A stretch of DNA of 11,620 nucleotides from an uncultured Veillonella sp. (GTDB lineage: Bacteria; Bacillota; Negativicutes; Veillonellales; Veillonellaceae): NCBI GenBank assembly GCA_937930265.1, contig CALGLI010000329.1, positions 1 through 11,620 of the forward strand, read 5' to 3'. The translations under genes and the position numbers were made by a program. A model generated the notes under the pieces. The model did not search any database. It had not been told where the DNA came from and saw nothing but the letters and a program-made list of their open reading frames with translations. Shown one piece after another: positions 1 through 5,906 of this stretch (positions are counted from its first letter, which is position 1; every line of letters starts with the position of its first letter).

Positions 1-2
1 AC

Positions 3-1025
3 ATAAAGACTAAAATCAAGAAAATCTATCAAGGTCAACCTGTATCGGATGTAATAAAAGACATCATCAAACAGGCCACCGAAGAAACAGGATATAAATA
101 CCGCTTAGAATATAGAGAAGGTAAAATCCATGTAGAAGATTATAAAGATTTGGTACTTGATAAGGTAATAACTCAACCAATTAATAATTACTCAAGAGAT
201 TTGAGCATGGAAGATATGCGGAATAGTATCGTGGCTATATCTAGTAAAGAAAAAAGCACATCCGTTAAATCAACCATTCAAGATGATGAAAGCATCAAGA
301 AATACGGTTTGATTAGGAAAATTGTTAAAGTTGATGATAAGAAACAAGCACAAACTGCACAGATTGCGAAGAAAACCATTCAAGATAGTAATAAGGTAGC
401 TGAAAAGTTAAGTCTTACGCTATTAGGTGATGATACTGTACGTAGTGGCCGTGTAATTATCATCAACGATTACACAGTAGATATTCATAATAAATTCTTA
501 GTTACTAATTGCAAACACAATTACGGAGTAAACCATACAATGACATTAGATCTAAAACGTGTAGAGGCTGAACTAGACACAAGCAAATATAAAACGAGTA
601 CTACTACAACTGTTACACCTAATGCAACGAATAGCACGGCTAATGCTACACAAGTAGATGCAGGTATGAATGCATTGAATGGATATGAAAGTGTGTATCG
701 TGATAATGGGTGCGTGGATGTAGCGGTAAAAGCAGGTTCATATTATAGTCCGTTCCTAAAGCAACAGGCTGATATTGGTACTGCTGATGTAGATACGCTT
801 GTAAATAACGCACAAAATGCAGGATACAAGGTAGAAACATTTAACGGATACGCTAATAAAGGCGATATTCTTGTATATGGTGATAATCAACACGTTGTAA
901 TTTCAGATGGTGCAGGTGGATGTTTTGGCAATAGTACAAGTGCTGGCCATGCTAAATTTTATCCAGATGCAAATTATGCATGGCACAATGGAGAAGCGCC
1001 GACTAAGGTTATTAAGATGTCATAG
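3..1025 (+). CDS. Tail hub protein (XkdQ/YqbQ-like) with C-terminal cell-wall hydrolase-like domain, 5' partial
   Basis: The frame is open from base 3, so the gene starts outside the window; the TTG at 150 is internal and has no ribosome site. About 340 residues are visible. The first ~200 resemble the end of XkdQ/gpD-like hub proteins, including the stretch VIIINDYTVDIHNKFLVTN followed by HNYGVNHTMTLDLKRVE, which matches the family's usual ending. A low-complexity Thr/Asn/Ala linker follows. The last ~110 residues look like a CHAP or NlpC/P60-type peptidoglycan hydrolase: NGCVDVA places a candidate nucleophile Cys at visible residue 237, and GDNQHVVISDG places a candidate His at residue 297. 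The protein would sit at the baseplate centre and may open the cell wall during DNA entry. It leads the baseplate operon and is followed after 11 bases by the next gene. The hub assignment is fairly sure; catalytic activity is inferred. Confidence 0.8.
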   Translation: MKTKIKKIYQGQPVSDVIKDIIKQATEETGYKYRLEYREGKIHVEDYKDLVLDKVITQPINNYSRDLSMEDMRNSIVAISSKEKSTSVKSTIQDDESIKKYGLIRKIVKVDDKKQAQTAQIAKKTIQDSNKVAEKLSLTLLGDDTVRSGRVIIINDYTVDIHNKFLVTNCKHNYGVNHTMTLDLKRVEAELDTSKYKTSTTTTVTPNATNSTANATQVDAGMNALNGYESVYRDNGCVDVAVKAGSYYSPFLKQQADIGTADVDTLVNNAQNAGYKVETFNGYANKGDILVYGDNQHVVISDGAGGCFGNSTSAGHAKFYPDANYAWHNGEAPTKVIKMS

Positions 1026-1036
1026 GTGGTGAGAAT

Positions 1037-1408
1037 ATGGAAGAATGGAACAGTAGAATGGCATCTGAATTAAAAAATAGGACTAATCCTGTACGAATAG
1101 GAGCGGTATTAGGTGAGGTTATTAGCACATCACCATGGGAAGTAGCGATTAAAGACGGAAAGTTTAAAATTAATGCATCCAATGGGTATGTGTGCTTTCA
1201 ACTAATACATCACATTACAACGTATTCATACAGACATAGTGGTACTATTGCTCATAAGGATTGCCCTGGTAGCCCTCCATATAGTGCACAGGGTAGTGGA
1301 AAGATAGTACTTGATGAACTATGGAAACCAGGGGATAAAGTATTAGTCATTCCAGATGAAAATGAGCAACATTTCTTTATCGTGGATATAGTTAAGGAAG
1401 GTGTGTAA
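1037..1408 (+). CDS. Baseplate-associated protein, DUF2577 (XkdR-like)
   Basis: A 123-residue protein of the DUF2577 type found between the hub and the DUF2634 protein in PBSX-like contractile tails. Features typical of the family are a short helical start, a central beta-rich region (PVRIGAVLGEVISTSPWEVAI), and an ending of the form LDELWKPGDKVLVIPDENEQHFFIVDIV, which looks like a small OB or beta-barrel fold. Its exact role is unknown; from position it is a baseplate or hub component. The ribosome site is the GGTGG just before the ATG. Its TAA stop overlaps the ATG of the following gene by one base (TAATG), which suggests translational coupling. Identification rests on gene order and overall look. 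Confidence 0.75.
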   Translation: MEEWNSRMASELKNRTNPVRIGAVLGEVISTSPWEVAIKDGKFKINASNGYVCFQLIHHITTYSYRHSGTIAHKDCPGSPPYSAQGSGKIVLDELWKPGDKVLVIPDENEQHFFIVDIVKEGV

Positions 1409-1845
1409 TGTTTCCAAAGGACTATAACTTTACTAACTCTATCCAATCTACGGCCACAGTTACCAATGCACAACATAAGGTAGGCCGTTCATTCGCATTT
1501 GATTACAAGACACATAGATTTGTGTTCAAAGACGGAAGAAATGTAGAAGATACACAGATAGAGGCAATAAAGCAATGGATAGAGTTATTTATCCGAACAG
1601 AAGTGAAAAAATATATGATCTATACCGATAGTTTTGGGTTAGACCTACGAAAACTATTAGGATATAGATTGCCTAGGTCATACAAAGTGGCAGAAATTAA
1701 ACGGCGTATAACAGAGGGCATTATGAACAAGGTACCATGCGTGGTGATTGTCAAAGATTGGCAATTCAACGCTGGTATCTTTTATTTTACAGTCGTAACG
1801 AATACAGGAGAGGAGGTAAAGATAGATTATGAACTCGAATTATAG
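1408..1845 (+). CDS. Baseplate wedge protein, DUF2634 (XkdS-like)
   Basis: A 145-residue protein matching DUF2634/XkdS in size, position and features: an early FAFDYKTHRFVFKDGR strand region, a helix with IEAIKQWIELFIRTE, a YTDSFGLDLRKLLG segment and a beta-rich end. The family is distantly related to the gp25/lysozyme-like wedge proteins of contractile tails and is expected to join the baseplate next to the J protein. The start overlaps the upstream stop. The end runs 17 bases into the next gene, and that gene's ribosome site (AGGAGAGGAGG) lies inside this coding sequence. No oddities seen. Confidence 0.75.
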   Translation: MFPKDYNFTNSIQSTATVTNAQHKVGRSFAFDYKTHRFVFKDGRNVEDTQIEAIKQWIELFIRTEVKKYMIYTDSFGLDLRKLLGYRLPRSYKVAEIKRRITEGIMNKVPCVVIVKDWQFNAGIFYFTVVTNTGEEVKIDYELEL

Positions 1846-2908
1846 TGTGGATAACATTCATAATACGATGCTTGAACACATTGACGATAGCTATCAAAAG
1901 ACCGAAGGCTTTCCTACGTATGATTTAACTAGGGGCGAGGCATTCGCTATTCTTGAACTTTGGAAAAAAGCAGAAGAAATCGAATGGAAACAGAACGTTG
2001 ATAACTTAACAGGTGATGAATTAACTCGTGTATGTTTTCAACGAAAAGGAACACAACGTAAATTAGCCACAAAGGCAGTATGTAATTTACGTATAGTTGA
2101 CGGAACAGGCACTATTCATGCAGGTGATTTATTTGAAAGCGAAACTGGTATTCAATATGAAAGCCTTGAAACAAAGGATGTAGAAAAGAATTCAGCAATT
2201 AAAATCAGATGTATGCAAGCTGGTAGCATTGGAAATGTTCCTAAAGGTACAATCACGCAGATGCCTATTACTATTGCTGGTATCAACAATGTAATTAATG
2301 ATGATGCGGCAATCAATGGCGAAGATGAAGAGACCGACGATGATTTACGTGAACGCTATTACGAAGAATTACGAGAACCTGCAACGAGCGGTAACGATTA
2401 CCACTATAAACAGTGGGCGAAAGAAGTCGAAGGTGTTGGTGAGGCTCATGTTATAGGGTTATGGAATGGTAACAATACAGTTAAAGTTATCATCATTAAT
2501 TCTGATAGAAAGCCTGCTGATAGTGATTTAGTTAAACGGGTACAAGATTATATAGATCCAGACAGTAAAGGTATTGGAGCAGGGCAAGCACCAATAGGGG
2601 CACATTGCACTGTAGTTAGTGCTACCAACGTACCAATTAATGTAGAAGTAACTGGAGTGAAACATATCAGTACTGCTACGAAATCAACTATTACAGCTGA
2701 TATAACTGATGCGGTTACTAAATACCTAAAACGAATTGCGTTCAAACAAGATTATGTTTCAGTCGCACAAATTGCCAATATCATAATCGATAGTGCTGGA
2801 GTAACCGACTATGCAAGCGTTACAGTCAATGGACAAACTACAAAAATTGATTTAACGGTAGAACAAGTTGCTACATTAGGCACAGTTAGTGTGGCTCTAA
2901 ATGAATAA
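1829..2908 (+). CDS. Baseplate J family protein (XkdT/gp47-like)
   Basis: A 359-residue baseplate J protein, which in contractile-tailed phages forms the wedge arms around the hub. Signs of the family are the region SAIKIRCMQAGSIGNVPKG, then INNVINDDAAINGEDEETDDDLRERYYEEL (a segment beginning with the acidic, Asn-rich turn common to J proteins), and a central PATSGNDYHYKQWAKEVEGVGEAHV block. The C-terminal half has beta strands that look like a duplicated fold (VPINVEVTG, then DYVSVAQIANIIID). Length is normal for the Firmicute type. The start at 1829 is set by AGGAGAGGAGG about 8-10 bases upstream. It overlaps the preceding gene by 17 bases and the next by 8. Confident family assignment from motifs and synteny. 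Confidence 0.88.
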   Translation: MNSNYSVDNIHNTMLEHIDDSYQKTEGFPTYDLTRGEAFAILELWKKAEEIEWKQNVDNLTGDELTRVCFQRKGTQRKLATKAVCNLRIVDGTGTIHAGDLFESETGIQYESLETKDVEKNSAIKIRCMQAGSIGNVPKGTITQMPITIAGINNVINDDAAINGEDEETDDDLRERYYEELREPATSGNDYHYKQWAKEVEGVGEAHVIGLWNGNNTVKVIIINSDRKPADSDLVKRVQDYIDPDSKGIGAGQAPIGAHCTVVSATNVPINVEVTGVKHISTATKSTITADITDAVTKYLKRIAFKQDYVSVAQIANIIIDSAGVTDYASVTVNGQTTKIDLTVEQVATLGTVSVALNE

Positions 2909-3518
2909 GATTCAATTTAAAGAGTACGCATTAAAAGCTATCAACAAAATGTATCGCAATGATCCGTGGGTTCGTGAGTTATATCAATCAGCAGGGTTAC
3001 AACTGCAAGATATTGATGTGTTGCTTGGTGAATTATTAGACAATGGGTTCTTTGATACAGTAAGTGAACGTGGCTTGCGTGTATATGAAAAGGATTTAGG
3101 CATTGTAGCTAAAGGTTCGATTGAACAACGTAGAAACATTGTACAAATGCTATGGGACAATAGCGGTAAATGTACATTAGAAAAGATTAAAGCAATCATT
3201 AAGACATTCGTATTAGATGATGTGGATGTTAAATTTGAGGACGGATTGCTAAAAATAGAATTCTATGATTCATCATTTGTGTATGCAGTTAATCAAATAC
3301 GAGAAAACTTAACGATTGTAAAACCATCGCACATAGGTATATCAATTGCTGATGTGCATAACGTAGGTGAGCAGGTGTATGCTGCAGTACATGTTACAAC
3401 AAGTAGCATTGTTAATATTGAGCCAGATATAGGAATTGACACACAAATGGATATTGCAAATCTATATGCTGCAGTTGTAGTGGAAAGAAAACATGTAACT
3501 ACTGTAATTAATAGTTAA
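2901..3518 (+). CDS. Tail protein, DUF2313 / YmfQ-like (XkdU-like)
   Basis: A 205-residue protein in the XkdU/YmfQ slot between baseplate J and the tail fibre. Typical family signs are an N-terminal helical part with LYQSAGLQLQDIDVLLGELL, a segment FDTVSERGLRVYEKDLGI, and a following RRNIVQMLWDNSGKCTLEKIKAII, which reads like the recurring 'ER.l..wE..LGI ... R...i...' pattern of the family. It probably connects the baseplate periphery to the tail fibre. It overlaps the J gene by 8 bases and ends 9 bases before the fibre gene. The C-terminal third (residues ~135-205) is rich in beta and Val/Ile and has no recognised motif. Confidence 0.75.
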   Translation: MNKIQFKEYALKAINKMYRNDPWVRELYQSAGLQLQDIDVLLGELLDNGFFDTVSERGLRVYEKDLGIVAKGSIEQRRNIVQMLWDNSGKCTLEKIKAIIKTFVLDDVDVKFEDGLLKIEFYDSSFVYAVNQIRENLTIVKPSHIGISIADVHNVGEQVYAAVHVTTSSIVNIEPDIGIDTQMDIANLYAAVVVERKHVTTVINS

Positions 3519-3527
3519 GGAGGATAT

Positions 3528-4475
3528 ATGCCAGACGTATACAATAGAAATAGAGTTACCAAAAAAGGTTATAACTTATTAGCAGAAAGCATCGCAACAA
3601 AGAAACCAATAACATTCACTAAAGTTGTAGTTGGTGATGGCGATGATACTGGGCTAGATATTAATACAATGATAGGGTTGGTTTCACCAAAGATGGAGTT
3701 ACCAATCGGAAATGGTGAAAAAGGAGGAGATGGTGAATATGTAATTCAAGCAGTATTGTCTAATAAGACACTTGAACATTCATTTTTTCCAAAAGAAGTA
3801 GGCTTATTCGCAAAATGCGGTGATGGAGAAGAGGTATTATACTCGTATTCTAATGGTGGTAACAATGTAGGGTTGATGCCAGATAAGAATACACCAATTA
3901 ATGCTGAAATTTATAACATTAGAACAAAGATTGGAAATGCAACAAACATTACATTTGTAGCAAGTGATGATACATATGTAACAAAAGGTGAGTTGACAAA
4001 GCATAATACAGATCCTGATGCACATGGTGGACTTTTACAAAAAGTAAAAACTGAATTAGGAGCTCATAACACAGATATTTTATCTCACACAGCGATTACG
4101 ACTATGATTGCCAAAATCCTTGGTGCGACTAACTGGCAAGAAAATCCAGTCGCTACATTGAAGGATATAAAAACCACTCTTGGAATGGGTGGAATTGTAG
4201 CACAAAGGCTTGAAGAGAATGGGTTTGTAAAATTTGCCAATGGATTCACTATCCAATGGGGAGTAAGCGGCGAAGATGGACAATATCATAATTGGATAAT
4301 TCCTTATTCTACCTGCTTTTTTGCTAAATCTGAATACCGAAATCCACGTGAAGCAGATTGGAATTTAATCACAGAATATGACCAATTAAAATTCAAAGTA
4401 TGGTTCACGAATGATACTGTATTTAAGTACCCAAATATCAAATGTAGTGTGTTTTCGTTTGGTATTTCAACCTAA
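3528..4475 (+). CDS. Tail fibre protein with switchable gp53-like C-terminal domain (expressed form)
   Basis: A 315-residue fibre with an AAGGAGG ribosome site. Residues 1-150 look like the N-terminal attachment domain of phage tail fibres (start NRVTKKGYNLLAESIA, later VVVGDGDDTG and FPKEVGLFAKCGDGEE). Residues ~155-225 form a shaft-like region with TKHNTDPDAHGG and GATNWQENPVATLKDI. The final domain begins at the motif NGFVKFANGFTIQWG, typical of the gp53-like fibre C-terminal domain. The recombination-site copy CCAATGGGGA at 4253-4262 encodes Gln243-Trp244-Gly245, so residues 1-242 are constant and 243-315 (73 residues) are exchangeable. The TAA stop at 4473-4475 overlaps the TAG of the facing silent cassette A. 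The tip presumably binds the host surface, so exchange would change receptor choice; that part is inference. Confidence 0.9.
   Translation: MPDVYNRNRVTKKGYNLLAESIATKKPITFTKVVVGDGDDTGLDINTMIGLVSPKMELPIGNGEKGGDGEYVIQAVLSNKTLEHSFFPKEVGLFAKCGDGEEVLYSYSNGGNNVGLMPDKNTPINAEIYNIRTKIGNATNITFVASDDTYVTKGELTKHNTDPDAHGGLLQKVKTELGAHNTDILSHTAITTMIAKILGATNWQENPVATLKDIKTTLGMGGIVAQRLEENGFVKFANGFTIQWGVSGEDGQYHNWIIPYSTCFFAKSEYRNPREADWNLITEYDQLKFKVWFTNDTVFKYPNIKCSVFSFGIST
4253..4262 (+). repeat. Recombination site in the fibre gene (forward copy)
   Basis: CCAATGGGGA, the only forward-oriented copy found in the array. It encodes the QWG of the fibre's IQWG motif, so recombination here keeps the reading frame. Left context is CACTAT, right context GTAAGC. 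Confidence 0.85.
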
Positions 4476-4738
4476 TAACCGAATGCCATCCACGCTAATC
4501 GAAACTGTATATATGACCAATCCCAGTCAATCCATGTATAAAAGACTGCCTCTTCTTTTGTCGATTCTTTAGGTGCATGAGCTATATTAACAAATGTATA
4601 ATGGTTAACTTTGTCATTTGTCTCAGTTTGACCGCTCGCAAACAATATCCCGTGTTCAAAAGATATAGGCAATTTGCAATGATAGGCCTTTTTACTGGTA
4701 GTCAAATCTTCATAGTTTTGGTTTCCATATCCCCATTG
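4472..4738 (-). CDS. Silent fibre C-terminal cassette A (tail-to-tail with the expressed one)
   Basis: The minus-strand frame runs from CAA of the site at 4730-4739 to a TAG at 4474-4472, giving 88 residues that start QWGYGNQNYEDLTT and end IQFRLAWMAFGY. This is a complete gp53-like fibre tip: the QWG start, a KLPISFEHGILFASG segment like the usual 'FP..F....' strand, and the usual aromatic-x-G-Tyr end. A TTG at 4705 could be called as a start, but it would cut off the first strand and has no convincing ribosome site. The cassette is read only if inversion joins it to residue 242 of the fibre. Its stop overlaps the stop of the expressed cassette, so the two face each other with no spare DNA. 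Confidence 0.85.
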   Translation of the reverse strand, partial: QWGYGNQNYEDLTTSKKAYHCKLPISFEHGILFASGQTETNDKVNHYTFVNIAHAPKESTKEEAVFYTWIDWDWSYIQFRLAWMAFGY

Positions 4739-4739
4739 G
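4730..4739 (-). repeat. Inverted recombination site 1 (cassette A)
   Basis: Exact copy of CCAATGGGGA on the minus strand. It directly follows the TAA stop of cassette B (TAA then CCAATGG). Right context TATGGA completes an imperfect inverted repeat around the core. Confidence 0.85.
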
Positions 4740-4973
4740 TTAGCATATTCCTACGCATATCCAGCTTATCCCTGTCATATAATCATCTATTTGTATCTTA
4801 AATGCTGTTGACGTTTTAGCTATTACAACACACGGATGATCTAATGAATTATTGAAGTTAGCATTGTTAGATTCGCCTACTGGAATGGCTACATATTTAC
4901 TGTTACATGCAAGTAACAATGAAACTGAAATAATTCTATTAACATCTTTTCCATCTGCTATATGTCCCCATTG
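4740..4973 (-). CDS. Silent fibre C-terminal cassette B
   Basis: Reading the minus strand from CAA of the site at 4965-4974 gives an uninterrupted 77-residue segment that starts QWGHIADGKDVNRIISV and ends ISWICVGIC, with TAA at 4742-4740 immediately before the next site. It has the same plan as the other tips: QWG, a hydrophobic strand (SVSLLLACNSKYVAIPVGE) and a Trp-Ile-x-Val-Gly end. There is no start codon with a ribosome site, so it appears to be promoterless storage. The absence of stops over the whole site-to-site interval supports it as a maintained coding segment. Confidence 0.82.
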   Translation of the reverse strand, partial: QWGHIADGKDVNRIISVSLLLACNSKYVAIPVGESNNANFNNSLDHPCVVIAKTSTAFKIQIDDYMTGISWICVGIC

Positions 4974-4974
4974 G
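4965..4974 (-). repeat. Inverted recombination site 2 (cassette B)
   Basis: Exact copy of CCAATGGGGA on the minus strand, directly preceded by the TAG stop of cassette C1 and followed by CATATA. Confidence 0.85.
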
Positions 4975-5199
4975 CTATATCCCTACGAATATACAAGTTA
5001 TTTCCTTATTTACATAATACGGATTCCAGTCTCCACTTAACCCAGCGAAATAGCTTGCTTTATTATTTATTTTAGTCCATGGGGCATAGCTAGTAGGGCC
5101 GTCATTGAAACAAGCAACACCCGCAATGAAATCTGTACTATATGCTATAGGGAAAGGCAATGGATTGTTCTGTGCAGTCTCTTTAGTTTTTACCCATTG
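4975..5199 (-). CDS. Silent fibre C-terminal cassette C1 behind a variant site
   Basis: A 74-residue segment starting QWVKTKETAQNNPLPFPIAY and ending EITCIFVGI, with TAG at 4977-4975 touching the next site. The PLPFPIAYSTDFIAGVACFND segment strongly resembles the core of gp53-like fibre tips. It differs from the others: its site reads CCAATGGGTA, so the motif is QWV, not QWG, and an in-frame ATG lies 12 bases upstream (ATG TTA CAC ATC CAA TGG), which would give a 78-residue protein. No good ribosome site precedes that ATG. The LHIQW before the junction looks like a remnant of a fibre's own pre-junction sequence (compare FTIQW), which hints at an older insertion of a whole fibre end. Confidence 0.78.
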   Translation of the reverse strand, partial: QWVKTKETAQNNPLPFPIAYSTDFIAGVACFNDGPTSYAPWTKINNKASYFAGLSGDWNPYYVNKEITCIFVGI

Positions 5200-5200
5200 G
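5191..5200 (-). repeat. Variant recombination site (cassette C1)
   Basis: CCAATGGGTA on the minus strand, one base different from the other six copies (G to T at position 9). It lies 11 bases after the TAA of cassette C2 rather than touching it. It may be inactive, slower or simply a diverged copy. Confidence 0.6.
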
Positions 5201-5211
5201 ATGTGTAACAT

Positions 5212-5430
5212 TTAAGATTTGCCAAGAGCAATATAATAATGTTCAAATTTTGCAAATTCGATTTTGTCTAAGCTAAGACGAATGGCATTATCAAAGTTAC
5301 TAGAGGAACGCTCCGTTGCTGATTCTTGTATTGTACCAACTCCTACATATACCTCTGTAAAAGCTATTGGAAATTTTGTTGGTGATGTATACCACATATC
5401 AAGACGTCCTCTTTTAACTATTCCCCATTG
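5212..5430 (-). CDS. Silent fibre C-terminal cassette C2
   Basis: Minus-strand segment of 72 residues from the CAA of the site at 5422-5431, beginning QWGIVKRGRLDMWYTSPTKF and ending EHYYIALGKS, TAA at 5214-5212. The TKFPIAFTEVYVGVGT part resembles the 'FP.aF..v..v' strand of gp53-like tips and the YYIALG end matches the family. An internal ATG at 5397 could be called as a start, but it would drop the QWG part. C2 and C1 together fill the interval between the exact sites 5422 and 4974. Confidence 0.82.
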   Translation of the reverse strand, partial: QWGIVKRGRLDMWYTSPTKFPIAFTEVYVGVGTIQESATERSSSNFDNAIRLSLDKIEFAKFEHYYIALGKS

Positions 5431-5431
5431 G
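5422..5431 (-). repeat. Inverted recombination site 3 (cassette C2)
   Basis: Exact CCAATGGGGA on the minus strand, preceded directly by the TAA of cassette D (context CTCATAA) and followed by ATAGTT. Confidence 0.85.
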
Positions 5432-5662
5432 TTATGAGCGACCTATGTTTATCCAAAACCCGTTGTTTATAGCTTTTGCAATATGATTACCAACATAACC
5501 GCTATGTAATTCAAATCCAGTAATGGTAATGTTATTTGCTCGAACACTAGCTTCATATAAGCGTTTAGGCTCATCTTTCATCATAGTTACTGTTCCATAT
5601 ATTTCTATGTAAGAAATTAGATATAATACATTTGCTTGGTTTTCTTTGAATTGTCCCCATTG
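5432..5662 (-). CDS. Silent fibre C-terminal cassette D
   Basis: A 76-residue open segment from the CAA of the site at 5654-5663: starts QWGQFKENQANVLYLISY, ends NNGFWINIGRS, TAA at 5434-5432 touching the next site. No long start-to-stop frame exists here, so ordinary gene calling would leave it blank. The QWG start, beta-rich middle (NNITITGFELHSGYVGN) and Trp-Ile-x-Ile-Gly end follow the same plan as the other tips. Confidence 0.8.
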   Translation of the reverse strand, partial: QWGQFKENQANVLYLISYIEIYGTVTMMKDEPKRLYEASVRANNITITGFELHSGYVGNHIAKAINNGFWINIGRS

Positions 5663-5663
5663 G
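5654..5663 (-). repeat. Inverted recombination site 4 (cassette D)
   Basis: Exact CCAATGGGGA on the minus strand, preceded by the TAA of cassette E (context CTTATAA) and followed by CAATTC. Confidence 0.85.
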
Positions 5664-5903
5664 TTATAAGCCTACTGTAATCCAGTATAATCCAGTACAT
5701 CTATCATCAACACAAGCTTTAAATGAAGTCAGTGTTTTATCAACTCTACTAATAGCAGTACTTCTATCTAAATTTTCATCGTATGTAGGTTTTCCTAAAT
5801 ATTCTGGAACTACCACAGGAATATATTTAGAACTATATGGTAATAATAAGCTAATAGCGAATTGACGATATTTTGATAGATTATCTGTTTTATATCCCCA
5901 TTG
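5664..5903 (-). CDS. Silent fibre C-terminal cassette E (outermost)
   Basis: A 79-residue segment from the CAA of the site at 5895-5904: starts QWGYKTDNLSKYRQFAIS, ends TGLYWITVGL, TAA at 5666-5664. The middle (LLLPYSSKYIPVVVPEY) closely parallels cassette B (LLLACNSKYVAIPVGE), and both end in Trp-Ile-x-Val-Gly, so B and E are probably related copies that diverged. The cassette continues in the same frame as the recombinase gene after that gene's TAG stop (TAG AAC CAA TGG), which may be chance or a relic. Confidence 0.82.
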   Translation of the reverse strand, partial: QWGYKTDNLSKYRQFAISLLLPYSSKYIPVVVPEYLGKPTYDENLDRSTAISRVDKTLTSFKACVDDRCTGLYWITVGL

Positions 5904-5904
5904 G
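5895..5904 (-). repeat. Inverted recombination site 5 (outermost, next to recombinase)
   Basis: Exact CCAATGGGGA on the minus strand, two bases after the TAG stop of the recombinase gene and followed by TATAAA. It marks the edge of the invertible region, leaving the recombinase outside. Confidence 0.85.
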
Positions 5905-5906
5905 TT

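Larger units (their letters stand above)
4253..5904. mobile_element. Invertible shufflon-like array of tail-fibre C-terminal cassettes
   Basis: This 1.65-kb region is bounded by one forward CCAATGGGGA site inside the fibre gene and an inverted site next to the recombinase gene. Four further exact inverted sites and one variant lie between them. It contains the expressed fibre tip on the plus strand and six silent tips on the minus strand, each starting in the same frame at the CAATGGGG of a site. No cassette has its own ribosome site and start in front of the QWG codons, except that one variant-site cassette has an in-frame ATG. The layout matches the logic of the R64 pilV shufflon and of fibre shufflons reported in some gut prophages, but the site sequence is not one I recognise. 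Confidence 0.88.

Noticed and set aside
1179..1188. CCAATGGGTA inside the DUF2577-like gene, the same as the variant recombination site
   Set aside because: It is a lone copy inside a conserved structural gene with no cassette-like structure next to it; one near match of 10 bases is expected by chance in a window of this size.
4577..5040. Plus-strand frames of 62-74 codons across the array
   Set aside because: They run antisense to the silent cassettes, have no ribosome sites and cross recombination sites; they are shadows of the fibre tips.
4472..5397. Reading the silent cassettes as independent small genes from internal TTG or ATG codons
   Set aside because: Those starts lack ribosome sites, and the open frames extend upstream to the QWG codons of each site, which only makes sense as exchangeable C-termini.
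4253..5904. Diversity-generating retroelement acting on the fibre
   Set aside because: No reverse transcriptase or template repeat with adenine-biased changes is seen; variation is by whole-cassette exchange next to a tyrosine recombinase.
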